Assembly (NCBI RefSeq): GCF_026213295.1
Contig: NC_079419.1
Coordinates: forward strand, 18,541,061 to 18,605,060
Direction: 5' to 3'
DNA length: 64,000 bases
Source: Gadus chalcogrammus
Taxonomy: Eukaryota > Chordata > Actinopteri > Gadiformes > Gadidae
Shown here: in pieces, positions 45,084 to 57,424 of the stretch
How the letters are laid out: each line of letters opens with the position of its first letter
Numbering within the stretch: position 1 is the first letter of the stretch
Translations under genes and position numbers: made by a program
Notes under the pieces: generated by a model
Databases searched by the model: none
What the model saw: only the letters and a program-made list of their open reading frames with translations
What the model was told of the DNA's origin: nothing

Positions 45084-48000
45084 ATGGGGGCGTTGGGACT
45101 GCTGCTGCTGCTGGGGCTCCTCTCCGGGGGGTCTGCAGGTAGGACCCTTCAGAGCGTCTCGGTCCGAACTATATATAGACCCGGAACTAGAACTATAGTT
45201 GTCCCGAAGCAGTGCTTAGTTTCGCTGTCCTTCCTGTGGATATGAAACTGCGTTTGTGTACAATCTCAAACTCGAACAACTAATCCACAGGATGATTAAT
45301 CATTCACTTGTTCCGATATTTAAACCAAATTTTCAGAAACCAGTTTGCGTTTTGTTTCAAGTGCGTTTCATTTTGGGTTCAAACTGAGAAAACGAGACTA
45401 AACCGGATGATGATGTTAGTTTATCAGAACCACTTTCATACTGTTCGACCCTACTCATTTTAATTCTATATCAATTCATATCATAATATTTATATATGAG
45501 TAAATATTGCCTCCCAGGTCAGTGAAGTGTTAATAATAATGTTTATTTCAGTTATTCATATCTTATACTACTTAAGGAAACTGGCTCATTAATATGTTTG
45601 CTTGATCAACAGAAGACACATTTGATCTCACTATAAATCATTCCTGGATCAGAAATCCTTGAACGTAAAAATGTATTTATTAAAATGGTGGATTATGGAA
45701 TATATAGTTCTAAGAATGAAACAGTTAGTAACATTTACATTTACATTGAGGGCGTTTAGCAGACGCAGTCATCCAAAGAACATTAGTCATCAGAAAGAGG
45801 AACAACAATATATCACTGTGGGTACAGTGAGGATGTTCATAGAACCAAGTGCCAAGCACTAACAATCACCAGGTTAACCCATTCCCCCTATACAACACAG
45901 ATAGCTAGGTTAACCCATTCCCCTATACTACACAGATAGCTAGGTTAACCCATTCCCCCTATACAACACAGATAGCTAGGTTAACCCATTCCCCACATAC
46001 AACACAGATAGCTAGGTTAACCCATTCAGTGTTTCCCCCAGTAAATGTCTCAGTCAAGGTGGTAAGCAGTCGGTGGTGTTGTTGGCGCGGCGCAACTTCG
46101 CGCCAACAACACAAAAAATTTTGGGGGTATTTTGCTCAAAGATGCCAGTACGCATGAATGAAATAAACGACTGTTTATTTCCATATAAATAAACAACAGT
46201 AGGTACAAATGTTGTGCAAACATGCAGACACTACAAAATAAAATTAAAGAAAAGTGCAAATTAAATACAAATAATGGACAATACACTTAACTTTTGTATG
46301 CAAATTCAACTATTTACAGTTCCTTTTTTGGATCTTATTTGCGGCACAGCTGACAAGAGGCATCAGTGCATGCAATTCTGCGTGGCTGTGCAAAGAACAG
46401 TTCCAGCGCCCTGCTGTAATTGAACTTTTTTTTTTTTTTCAATACATTGGTAGTCAAGGCGGGGCCCTAGTCTTGTTAAGGCGGCCGCCTTAACAAGATA
46501 GTGCTGGGGGAAACCCTGCCATTCCCCCTATACAACACAGATAGCTAGGTTAACCCATTCCCCCTATACCACACAGATAGCTAGGTTAACCCATTCCCCC
46601 TATACGACACAGATAACTAGGTTAACCCATTCCCCGTATACAACACAGACAGCTAGGTTAACCCATTCCCTGTATACAACACAGATAGCTAGGTTAACCC
46701 ATTCCCCGTATACAACACAGATAGCTAGGTTAACCCATTCCCTGTATACAACACAGACAGCTAGGTTAACCCATTCCTGGTGGAGGATTCAAACAAAGCT
46801 GTTTTTATTGTTTTAGACAAAGTGTTTCACTGTAACCTGAAGAGATGTCAATACAGTTAAACCCATAGACAGGGGGTGGAGCCACATGCTGGGGGGGGGT
46901 CTGTCTGTCTGTCTCTCAAGTGATGTGCAGCATCAACCTGTCTGTCTGTCTGTCCACAGTGATTCACTCTCTGAGGTTTTTCTACACGGCGTCGTCTGGC
47001 CTCTCATCCTTCCCAGAGTATGTATCTGTTGGGATGGTGGATGAGGTTCAATTTGTTCACTATGACAGTGTCAGTAAGAGAGCTGTACCCAAACAGACCT
47101 GGATGGACCAGCTCACCAGAGACCGCCCAGACTACTGGGAGTGGGAGACTGATAGAGAGCTGCGTAACCAGCAGGTCTTCAAGGTCGACGTAGAGAATGC
47201 TAAGAAGCACTTCAACCACACGGGAGGCATGTTCATTCATCACACACAAAAATGTACTGTAACTAAGCACGCACGCATGCGTGTCCATGACAACCAACAC
47301 ACTAGGGGTTCAACGGATCACATGATCACTCACGGTTCGGATCGTGTCACGGTTTTTGAGTCACGGGTCGGATCATTTTCGGATCAACAACAACAATAAG
47401 ATAACAAGACAAATGTGACTTTAAATAAAACCGTCAAACGTGTAAAAACAAAATAGAGTGAACAATTAGGTAATAATCCTGCTTCCTTTAAGAATAGTCA
47501 ATATTTTAAAAAAAATGCAATCTGAGGCATTATTCCTTCTTCTTTTTAACATGGATAGTAAATAATCCGTAACCCTGGATTTACAACTTTAAATTCAGGA
47601 TGTCTGCATTGCCTGGGAAGAGTTTAGAGTTCATATTCGACGGTACAAGTATGGTAGCGAAATACAGTTTCTGTCATTTGGCATTTTGTAAATCCATTGA
47701 TTTCTGTTGGAAGACTCAGGGTGCACTCACACTAGGCCATCTGGCCGTGGCCGTGGCCGTTTTCACACCTAACCGTGCTCAAATCTGCCCGTGTGAGTGT
47801 GGCCAGTCTGGCCAGGCCAGGCCAAATTGGCCACTTGGGAGAGGTGTGCTGCTACGGCACGGGCCGCTACGGTACAGATGCTAATGAGCCGACACGCGCA
47901 CACGCACGGCTACGCAACCTGAGCTGGATGACGTATAGTCCATGCGATGACCACGGACATAATAAAGGCGACAAGCCTTCTTTCCCATTAAACGGTAAAC

Positions 48001-48516
48001 ATATTTACAAATAAGCAACAGACTCAGCAAAGTGCGAACTGTGTTCTCTGTGTTGTTGTCCATTGTTGTTAGAACTCTGACTGCCGGCAGACTTTATTAT
48101 GGTCCATGCAGCGGACGCTTGGTGATGACGTGTTACTTACGACGTGATGACGTATGTACAAGAGCCTACCGTGGCCAGGCCACAGTTGTGACGGCCACCG
48201 GCCACGTCCAGATTGCCTAGTGTGAGTGCACCCTCATTGCTCATTGTAAGGGGGGTTGGTTGTAGTCTTTTCGCTCGGTTCTAGCCCTACTGTTGATACG
48301 GAGAACCGAGCGAAAAGACTACAACCATACATAAACATTCGTGCTTCCGGTTCCTGTTTCCGTTTCAATGGGATTTACAGAACGCCAAATAAAACAAGAC
48401 AGAAACTGTATTTCGATACGATACTTGATGATGTTTTAAATTCCGGAATTGATCACGTGAACGCACCACTTTTTTTTTATAGACAGACAGTTAACCTTCA
48501 GACAGACAGACAGTTA

Positions 48517-48597
<81 letters not shown>

Positions 48598-49189
48598 GTG
48601 CCCACATTGTTCAGGTGATGTATGGCTGTGAGTGGGATGATGAGGATGATACTACTGATGGTTTTGAGCAGCATGCCTACGATGGAGAGGACTTCCTAGC
48701 ATTGAACCTGAAGACCCTGACTTGGGTCGCTCCAGTACGTCAGGCTGTCCCCATCAAACTGAGATGGGATCAGGATAGAGCTGGTAATCAATACAGGAAG
48801 AACTTCCTCACCAAGGAGTGTGTTGATTGGCTGAAGAAGCTACTGGCCTATGGGAAGAGCACTCTGCAGAGAACAGGTAGAGTCACATGACCTGTTGGGC
48901 GTGGCCGACGCAGTAGTTATTGAACTGTTAACCCGCAAACTTGGGTTATGTTTATAGGCATACTATAGAGATCATGAAAATAGCTGATTTAACGGTAGTC
49001 CGGGCGTGTGCAGAAACTGAACCGCGCTGTACTGTCACTGTTACACTGCGCATAGAGAGCAAAAAGTAGCTGAGACGGTAGAGGGGTTAGAAACCATCAA
49101 TAAAAAATAGGCTATTTATTTCAGGTACCCTATTTTTGCACCAAAAAGATTTGAAAACCATGAAAGTTTAAAATCAAAAAGATTTATTT

Positions 49190-49266
<77 letters not shown>

Positions 49267-50144
49267 CCCCTCCCCCCCCCCCCCCCCCCTCTCTCTCCAG
49301 AGCGTCCGCGGGTGTCTCTGCTCCAGAGGAGCCCCTCCTCCCCAGTGGTGTGCCATGCTACAGGCTTCTTCCCTGACAGGGTGGTGGTGTTCTGGAGGAG
49401 AGACGGCCAGGAGCTCGATGAGCAGGTGGACCCCGGGGAGGTCCTCCCCAACCACGACGGGACCTTCCAGGTCAGCGTGGACCTGGACCTCACGGCCGTC
49501 CCACAGAAGGACTGGGGGAGGTACGAGTGTGTGGTCCAGCTGAAAGGCATCAAGAACATCTCAACCCCCCTGGACCCCGCCCTCATCAGGACCAACGGGG
49601 GTAAGACTGGTGTTGGAGGGGATTGAGGTGGTGGATTGTGGGTAAATGAGTTCCATGAATAGGGCTAGGCTCAGATCAGTCCCTGAGTGACCCTGAGCTC
49701 CAGAACACATTTTAGAGGAATAGTTACACTGACGTTGTGTAGCATCACGTGACTGTAGACATGGGGTTCAATGATGGAGGGATGTACAGGGGAGGGGCTC
49801 TGTCCAACATCATTTAATTGGGTTTTTGGTGAGAAACATGAGTAATACTGTCTTACTCATACAGTTGTACATTGCTCTAATAATTTTAGTATATATAATT
49901 AAAACTACTGATGTCAATATTTATTAGGAATTACACATTTAATTTAAAATACAATTATTTATTTCCTAAATATTTTCCTCATCACTAAAAATGTGTCGTA
50001 TTTCCACCAATTAATAGAAAAGTATCGATAGTGGCACCGATAAAGACTTGGATCGTTAAGGAGTATCGAAAATGGTATCGATATCAATAAATATTTATGA
50101 TCCCCATCCCTAACTGTCACTCTGCATCCACAGACCGTGACTGA
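45084..50144 (+). CDS. MHC class I heavy chain, teleost type, no visible transmembrane exon
   Basis: Exons, all phase 1: 45084-45138 signal peptide (18-residue hydrophobic leader), 46960-47226 alpha-1, 48598-48876 alpha-2, 49301-49600 alpha-3 Ig domain and a candidate last exon 50134-50144, giving 303 aa ending D-R-D. Alpha-1 holds FFYTASSG and the conserved glycosylation site NHT at its end. Alpha-2 holds YGCEWDD and its partner cysteine in KECVDWLKK. Alpha-3 holds the Ig pair C...YECVV. Sequence style suggests the U lineage. Several positions that anchor peptide ends in classical molecules look changed (NFLTKEC and LKKLL where tyrosines are usual), pointing to a non-classical molecule. The alpha-1 donor is GC (GAG|GCATGT), not GT. 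No exon with a membrane-spanning segment was found between 49601 and 50816. Expression seems possible given the promoter; the product could be secreted, or the gene could be a recent pseudogene. Confidence 0.8.
45735..45800 (-). repeat. SINE tail fragment in MHC intron 1
   Basis: ACATTTACATTGAGGGCGTT, then TAGCAGACGCAGTCATCCAAAG, matches in inverse the tail of the SINE at 28880. No tRNA-like head remains. Confidence 0.5.
45868..46775. repeat. 36-bp minisatellite in MHC intron 1
   Basis: Repeats of GCTAGGTTAACCCATTCC plus CCCTATACAACACAGATA: about four copies at 45868-46026 and seven at 46519-46775, split by an inserted element. Small variants (CCC/CCG/TGT before TATAC; ATAGCT/ACAGCT) define subtypes. 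Confidence 0.9.
46027..46518. mobile_element. hAT-like MITE inside the minisatellite
   Basis: The ends CAGTGTTTCCCCCAG and CTGGGGGAAACCCTG are inverted and CCATT is repeated at both flanks (46022-46026 and 46519-46523), consistent with a 5-bp duplication, although the tandem context makes this ambiguous. No coding block is seen. Confidence 0.8.
47719..48233. mobile_element. Harbinger-like MITE in MHC intron 2
   Basis: The inverted ends GGGTGCACTCACACTAGGC and GCCTAGTGTGAGTGCACCC are flanked by duplicated TCA (47716-47718 and 48234-48236). Subterminal GGCCGTGGCC/GGCCAC words are repeated. It is non-coding. Confidence 0.85.
48257..48327. repeat. Perfect 26-bp hairpin in MHC intron 2
   Basis: TGGTTGTAGTCTTTTCGCTC plus GGTTCT at 48257-48282 is mirrored exactly at 48302-48327 with a 19-base loop. 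It looks like the fused ends of a small element. Confidence 0.85.
48520..48595. repeat. (CT)n microsatellite serving as polypyrimidine tract of the alpha-2 exon
   Basis: About 75 bases of CT run straight into the CAG acceptor at 48597. Confidence 0.95.
48877..49192. other. MHC intron 3, no other feature
   Basis: Unremarkable intronic sequence before the CT microsatellite. Confidence 0.5.
49193..49298. repeat. (TC)n/poly-C microsatellite serving as polypyrimidine tract of the alpha-3 exon
   Basis: About 70 bases of TC, then C-rich sequence, then CTCTCTCCAG; the acceptor is at 49300. Confidence 0.95.
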
Positions 50145-50816
50145 CCTCTAGTGGAGGAGATGAGAGCAGAGGAAGACGGGGCGGAGGGCCGTAGCACCAA
50201 CTTCTGGGCCCTGTATACAAGAGGCACTGATGCCCCCCCCCCCCCGAATTCCCCCTACTAGCCAGGGGTAGGATGGGCCTACAACTGGGGTACAGTATTA
50301 TGTATAAATGTTGCTGTTTGAGATATTGCTTTATAATATACAGTTGGTTTATAAAGTAACTAATGTACTGTAACTGATATTTACTGATGTGATTATACAA
50401 CTTTTGCTGTTGCGGGTGGATAATTCTCGTAATCTACTGTTGGTTTATAAAGTAACCAATTTACAGTTACGAATACATTACAGATGTTATTAAGCAGCTG
50501 TTGCTGTTTCATGAGTATAATGAGATTGCACTAAACAGTTAAATAAAGGAAGAATTTTGAAACTTTTTGTTGAATGAATAGTTGTTTTATTTGCAGTTAA
50601 TGTTAAAACATACGGACGCAAGCGTATCACCCCCAAATGTATGCTGGGTAATAAATGTGTTAATCCCTTATCTGCCCAGAGAGTCGATGCGTCCTCATCA
50701 ATCACTTGTCAACAGAGCAGAATTCGGCCAACAACCCTGAGCAGATTATTAAAGAGACACAGGGACTGTCAGTCTGAAACAAGATTAAAATAGTTCACAT
50801 TCTATGGATAAAATGG
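50145..50816 (+). other. MHC 3' flank, probable 3' UTR
   Basis: An AATAAA lies near 50543. A 10-11 C run lies near 50238. No membrane-spanning or cytoplasmic-tail exon could be recognised on the plus strand. Confidence 0.4.
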
Positions 50817-51321
50817 CACAAAACATCAACAAGTCAGCAGTGTGGTACAGGGTGATCATTTCTGATATACAGTACAAAAGCTGAAACTATTAGCCAGGAG
50901 TGGGAAAGATGCAGACGCAGACGCAGACGTGGGAAGCAATAAGACGCACCAACACACAGTTGCCTGTTGCAAAATGGTTCATAGTTTAATATAAATAGTT
51001 AGGGTTAGCTGGTATGGCGTTAACTGGTATGGCTATAGTCTAATGTTAGCTTAGTTCGTGTTGTTTCGTCATGTTAATCGCTAGTAAAAGTAAGTCATTT
51101 GTAGAAATATAGCCTATCATCACAGACTGTAGGAATGTCACCCTCCATCGCGTACGACACTGACGCTCGTAATCTGTAGTGCAAGGGAGTTCGTGCACAG
51201 ATCCCTGAGACAAACGGCTACGCGCACTCATGCAAACCCATAGCGAGTGACGTAGGACGTAAAGTCCCGCCCAGGTCGAAGTGGCGTCGATTTAGAGAGT
51301 CCCGTCTGCGTCCTGCAAGAC

Positions 51322-51627
51322 GGAGGCGTAACTTGTACTAGGAGGCGTAACTTGTTCTTTTCTAAATCGCGGTCCACGCAAGATCTTTCTATTTTCGCGG
51401 TAAACAAAAGGCGTTGTAAATCACGGTTCACACGAGATCTTCATTGAAGTTGGGTCTTCCGATATTCATGACGGTAAGTAAATTTAAGGCCTAATATTTG
51501 AGGTCCGAGTTGCGGTCATTTATGTACCTGCGCACCACTGCTACATACAGATCACTTCCGCGATTTAGAAAAGTACTAGACACGCCTCCGACTACAAGTT
51601 ACGCCTCCGACTACATGTTACGCCTCC
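51322..51627. repeat. Hairpin repeat, unit 2 copy
   Basis: Copy of 1369-1672 with few changes, directly left of ISL2EU copy B. Confidence 0.6.
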
Positions 51628-51929
51628 CAGAGCTAGAGTGGCGAAGTCACGCCCCTTCCGGTAGGGCTCATGGGACCTATGAGATCGAAAAAAATGAATG
51701 GGAGTCAATGGAGAGAAAACAATTATCTTCTGGTCCCAGTCTTTATATGCCCTGGATTACACATATGTTGTTTGTGGATTTAAATGATATTTTTTCATGC
51801 AAAGAAAACTAAAACATTTCGTGAAGAAGTTTGATAATTTTAGGTTTTATGTGAGGCCGCTTTGTGAACTACAGCTCTTCGCTGCTCTCAACGCATATGA
51901 TATACGTCACCACACCCGCACTTGGAACT

Positions 51930-53251
51930 CGGCGATCTCTCTGCTCCACTTCACCACTTTTTTTCAAGGCGAGGATAAAAGCATAGAAAGAGGTGAAAAC
52001 CACTATAAGTCGGGGCATGTGGAGAGTTTTAGTTATGCCGATGGGGAGATTGTCGGTCTTGTCCACGCCAGTCGCAGGGAGCGGCATTACAAGGCATTGG
52101 TGAGTAATAATACATTTTATTTGTAAAGCAATTTTCATAAAAATAGTCTCAAAGTGCTAGGACTCCATTAGCTAAGTAGCCTGCTAGCTAGCCAATTGCA
52201 AGTGCTGTAGTGTAGTGTAAATTAAGCTAGATAAGATTGTATGCACCAAGAGTAAATATAGCCAATCGTGTTTTAACAGATCTCCCTGCGTGACGATGGC
52301 AGCATTTTGAGGTCCTCTTGTGAATGCCCATTGTTTTTTTTTTAAATGCAGCCATGCAGCAACAATTGCTATTTTTGCAATGCGGGAGTTCAGCGTGACC
52401 GACGTTGTGTGTCAGTGGAAGAAGACTTCCACCCCCAAAGTCACACTGCCGGTGTCGGAGCTGTACCCCCAGGTGGAGGACACCTACAATCCTCTGGCCA
52501 GAGATATCAGCATGGAGGATGTGGCCTGGTTCAGGTCAGCGCTCCAGGGTACGCAGTGCGGGATGGCATGGCTGTTGTCAACAGAGCCCCAGCCCCAGCA
52601 TCAGGCTCTTCCCACTGTGCCTGAGCTGGTGAGGGAGTTCAAAGGTCAGGGGCTAGAGAGTCTCCTTGCTGCATTGGAGCTCACTGAGGAGCAACGTCTG
52701 GCCATCCAGACAGCCACCGTGGGGCAACGGACAAATCCTCAATGGCAGCGGCACAGACAGGGACGATTAACAGCGAGCAATTTTGGAGCTGTTCTTTCAC
52801 GGCGGTCTGCTTCTACCTGTGCATCCCTCATGAAGAGGCTGCTTGGGGGACAGAATTTGGATGGTGTGCTCTCTGTGAACTGGGGGGTTATGAATGAGCA
52901 AGAGAGGGTGAAAGCCTTTCAACAGGCTTGTCAGGTGGAGGTGCTTGACTGTGGACTCTCTGTGAGCAAATCAGGCATCGTGGGAGCGTCACCTGACGGT
53001 TTTGTTGGACCTCCACCATGTTTGTGGAGGGGCAGGGTTATGCCCTCAAGAAAACCCATGCGTACTGGCACCAGGTCCAAGGTCAGCTCCACCTAACTGA
53101 TCGGGACCTGTCCTACTTTGTGGTGTGGACCACGAAGGAGGCATTAGTCATCCCAATCCCCAAAGACCCTGCGTGGGGACAAAACCTTGTCGTTCTGGAG
53201 GAGTTCTACCGGCAGCACATCCTCCCAGTGTTGATCAGTAGAGAGGACTGA
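51930..53251 (+). pseudogene. SWIM zinc finger / YqaJ nuclease, ISL2EU copy B
   Basis: Same gene as in copy A. Exon A ends at 52099 and exon B starts at 52280. It differs from copy A in three ways. One extra base lies in the GT-rich run at about 52333-52343 inside the SWIM finger and shifts the frame. The serine codon TCA stands where copy A has TGA (about 52796-52798), so the YqaJ N-terminal part is open from 52320. Two small deletions near 53010 remove the catalytic LLEVKCP block and shift the frame. The C-terminal part (53018-53251) is intact in another frame. Confidence 0.8.
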
Positions 53252-53826
53252 ATCTGTAAACAATATGTAAATAGTTGTTTTTATATTCAATCAGTTATTT
53301 TGTTCAGTTCATTTTGGGAGACAGTGGATCAGCGTTCACGTCGCGTTTCCTGTCAGTACCTGTAATCAGGGAAGCCAATGATCCAGGTAAAATCTAGGTG
53401 TCGTAAACTAAAATATTTTGGAATATGTGAAAGAGTTATTAACATTTACATTACGTTATACCAACTAAATGTAACATAAAGTTACCAAGGTGTGAGTTAG
53501 TAATTCAGTCAGACTACATTTGTTTGTCATAAAAAAACATTCATTTGCAGGGGAAGGGGAGGGGAATGTTACCAATTGAATAGTTGCACCAAAGGCTCTT
53601 GATGGGCTTGTTTGTTTCCTGTGGAGCCAGGCATGTTTGAACCTGCTGCTATTCTGAATGTAATTAGTGTAAACACGTCCTTCTTTATCGTAACATTCTG
53701 ATTCACTAGGTGCAACACCCCACCTGGTCCATGTACACTAATTACATTCAGAATCGCGGCAGGTGACACACCTGGCTCCAAAGGAAATACACTAGCTCAC
53801 TGAGAGCCTTTCATGCTACTAATCAA

Positions 53827-56657
53827 TTAGTTAACAGAAAGGGTGCAGCTGATTTCCTTAATTAAGGGATTTTGAAGGTTGACCAACGCGCAGCACAGCT
53901 GTACAAGCACGTTGGCGGAACTCCTTAGGTGGGAGGGGATCATTTGGAGGATTCTAAAATCCTTTATGCGAGCATTGGCCCTTTCAACGTGGATGCGATT
54001 ACGTGCCACTTCCCTGGTTGCCCTCACCTCACTCTCTGTGAATTTTCCATCATTCAGAAAGGGAGGGATATTTACAGAGACACCATCTGGCACAATGTCG
54101 GATATCAAGAACCCCTTGTCTGCCAGGACCATATCACCAGCCTCCAGGTGCTCAAGTAGGCCTGACTGCAATGTAATGGCCTTGTCAGAAACAGAGCCTC
54201 GGAACAAGGAGCTGCAGTATGTTATCACCCCATTAGGGGCGACACCAATTAGCACTTTAAAGGAGTGCATCCCCCTGTAGGCCGAATAGACAATTTTGGC
54301 CTTGTCCATCTCCTTTGGAGCAGCAACCGCAATGTCTGTGCAGTCTATAACAATCCTGCAGTTGCTGGCAGAGGGCAGAAAGGATGCAGGCATGCTCTCC
54401 CTGTTCTTTTGGCGACTGGGCACAGCTGCCATCATAGTTTTGAACAGTAGCCTATGTAGCAAATGAATGAAAGTCTTCACCACATTTGCTACTGTTGCAG
54501 TGCTGCAGGAGAACAGCTGGGTCAGGTGCAGGCGAGTGTAGTTCTGGCGAACCTTCATGAGCGCCATGAACACCTGGGACTCCATCGTCATTCCTTCAAC
54601 CCTCCAGCCAGCTGCATAGACGATGGAGCCCTCCAAGCGCTGCACCAGCCCCACCACCTTACTGAACATGGCCTTATCGGGTAGGCCAGTCTCCATCCGG
54701 ATGACTTCATCACTGAGTCTTGCAGGAGAGTAGATGACTCCTTCATCCTTTCTGTTGACCGGACAGGACTCTTGGGGCACGACGTCCTCTTGCTCCTCCA
54801 TCGCTCCTCCGTTGGGATCCACTGCAGTATCTTGTCCTCCCACCGTGCAGTATGTGTGGTCAAGGGAATGTTTAGTTGGATGGCTGGGGGTTGTCTTGGA
54901 CCACTCGAAATGACATGGCCCGTTTTCTTTGCCATTAAGAAAATGCCAGCCACACACCCTCAAATTTTTGTCTGGCTCCCGGTCTGCTCGTCTGCAAAAC
55001 AAAATGGAAAAAAAACACTAATTATTACCATTGAGTGTTAGCAGTGCTATGGTGTACTTGTGAGTGGTTTACTGTTTTTTTCTCTTTTGATTTGGGCACT
55101 CACTGACCTTCAACACAAAGAAGATAACCGAGGAAAAACAGACCCTTCATGGTCAGTGTGTTATCATTTGTAGTAAGTGGTGTCAGTCCTATTGTAGATT
55201 CTTGCGTATGCGTTTTGTTTTAATTTCCCCTTTACACTCGTGCCAGGACAGTGAAGACATGACCCTCACCGTGAGCTTCAACATGGTCCATTTAAGTGGT
55301 GTGTCTGAAGATGGCTCTGTAATGTATCCTATTCAGTGATTTTAGTTGCCATGTACAGCAGTTAAATCAGAGACCTTTATTAAGGTTTCTTAAAGAATTC
55401 TCACTCTTCTTTGGACATCAGCAAACATCTCATAAGAGACATACCATGTGTGACATGGACAAGACATTTTGTTTTGCGAGTCGTTTGTCCTACACAGTAA
55501 TTCAATCTAAAGCAATTACGCTTTATATCAAACTTAAGCCATTGAAACATCAGTAGGATTTTTACAATTGAGTGTGTGGTGATAAAATATAAAATCATAG
55601 CCAATACAATTGATCTGAAATGAATATTGAACTTGAAGAATTGAATAAAATCAAAGTTATAAACACTAATGCAGGTAAATGATTCATCTTTCACATAGGG
55701 AATAAAGTAAACTTGCATTCTGTTAAAGTCTTGTCTAATTGTTTTTTAAATACAAACGTTTAACTCAAAGAAACGCAGCTGAAGCTCATAATTACGGTCA
55801 ACTTAATTTATTTGAAATGGTATACAAATCCAACACACTGGTGCTGAGGATAGAAGAAAATAGAAAACATAAACCTGACTGCGAGACTCATGGATTGTGC
55901 CCAGTTGGTCACCGTTAAGTTTTAAAAACTGCTGTGTAAGCTGACACTAACTGACTGCTAACTGATGCAGTAGAATTAATAAAACATGTCCTGAAAATTC
56001 CTGTGCCCGTCAGTCCTGGTAGGGGGCTTTAGCTGTTCCTGCGAAAAGAGAGAAAGGGAACATGATTTATTTAAAGGAAAGAGTAAATCCCTTTTATTGA
56101 TTAACTATTTGAAGACTGATTCACAAACGGTTACAGTAATCATACAGACACGTGTGTTATTGGACTAACTTACCCCTCAAAGCAACAAACAATGCAGAAT
56201 AATTTCATGCAAGGCTGGCTGCTGATCCCTTTTGACTCTTGACTCTCCCTGATCTGTCTGATTTTGATTTATTTTATTTTATTTAAAAGATGATATAAGA
56301 TTACAAGAGTGTATTAAAAAGGAAGAAATGCATGTTATCATTACATGTTGCTCACAACCTTCATCACTACTCTGAGGTCAAGTTACTCTTACACAGTTGG
56401 ATGAAACGTATGGCTGTAAAACAATGTGCACCCTTTGGAATTGTGTGGTTTTCTGCACTGATTGGTCATAACATTGTGAGCTGTGTATATTTGATTGTCA
56501 CAATTTTTCTCACAATTCCAGAAATCGTTAAAAACATATCTCTTTACCTGATCTGTTTGAGCCAGCGATTCCGAGTCTTCACATCGGACGGGAATCGAAA
56601 GAAAGAACAGCCGTGCCTGCTGGAATGGGTACATTCGGGAACAAAACACACCGGTAT
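53827..56657 (-). pseudogene. THAP-domain DDE transposase, ISL2EU copy B (only the start codon visibly lost)
   Basis: Exon 1 is 56657-56548 and exon 2 is 54991-53827, joined in phase 2 by GT-AG splice sites, giving 425 codons including the stop with no internal break. The order is a THAP finger (C-x4-C; FFRFP; W; VCGWHF), an acidic linker, and a DDE_Tnp_4 nuclease with RIVIDCTD, VLADKGFL and HVERANARIKDF. The initiating ATG of copy A is ATA here (56657-56655), so translation would need another start. It is the most complete transposase in the window. A MITE inserted upstream at 56745 separates it from the element end. Confidence 0.8.
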
Positions 56658-56744
56658 CTTGATCTAATTGATTAGCACTGAATCGCTGTGAGGATGATGA
56701 GTCTGATGACGTGACGTCACATACGCGACATCAGGCGATATGTA

Positions 56745-57424
56745 GGCTGCATCCGAATACTCGTACTTGCATACTATATAGTATGCATTTTGTAGTATGC
56801 GAAAAATCTAGCGCGTCCGAATACTGTAGTATGCATTCTGTAGTACGGAAGTCATTTCCGAATGCATACTACCGCCAAAGTGAACCACGGACCACACTAC
56901 GCTATCCCACAATGCAACCGGAGTCTGGTAACAAACGAAGAAGAGCTCAGCTGACCCGACACCACCAACAGCGGCTTTTTATTCGTGTGTGTGTGTGTTC
57001 AATAAAAAAGGAAAAATTAACTTCAATCGTCTTTTTCACGGAGTAAAAAATAACTGTAAATGTATTATTATTATTCCAAAAAAATGACTTACCAAATTTC
57101 CACATATATACAACATAACCTGCCGGTAAGTCGCTCTACGAGATGACCGACGACGACGCCTTCTAGCAGAGATATCCATTTCAAGAGACATTCGCGTAGA
57201 AAGAGACATTTTTTTATTTAATAGCAACGATAACAAGACGGAAAACAGGTACATTTTGCCGCCATCTGGGGGAGATACGTCATCTCCAAACATCCGGTGG
57301 AGTTTCGGCGGCGTTCGGAGGCGTTCTACGCATGTCTATAGACCGTACTACACAGTCAAGTGTAGTATGGTCAAGTAGTAGACACTAGACAGAAATAGTA
57401 TGTACTAGGTATTCGGATGCAGCC
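56745..57424. mobile_element. Harbinger-like MITE in ISL2EU copy B
   Basis: The inverted ends GGCTGCATCCGAATAC and GTATTCGGATGCAGCC are flanked by duplicated GTA (56742-56744 and 57425-57427). The empty site is present in copy A near 7428. Subterminal TAGTATGCAT words are repeated. A basic minus-strand frame (RRRRRRSSRR) is of no recognised family. Confidence 0.85.

Noticed and set aside
48256..48618. 120-codon frame ending in Ser/Leu repeats before MHC alpha-2
   Set aside because: It consists of the hairpin and the CT microsatellite; the real coding exon starts at 48598 in phase 1.
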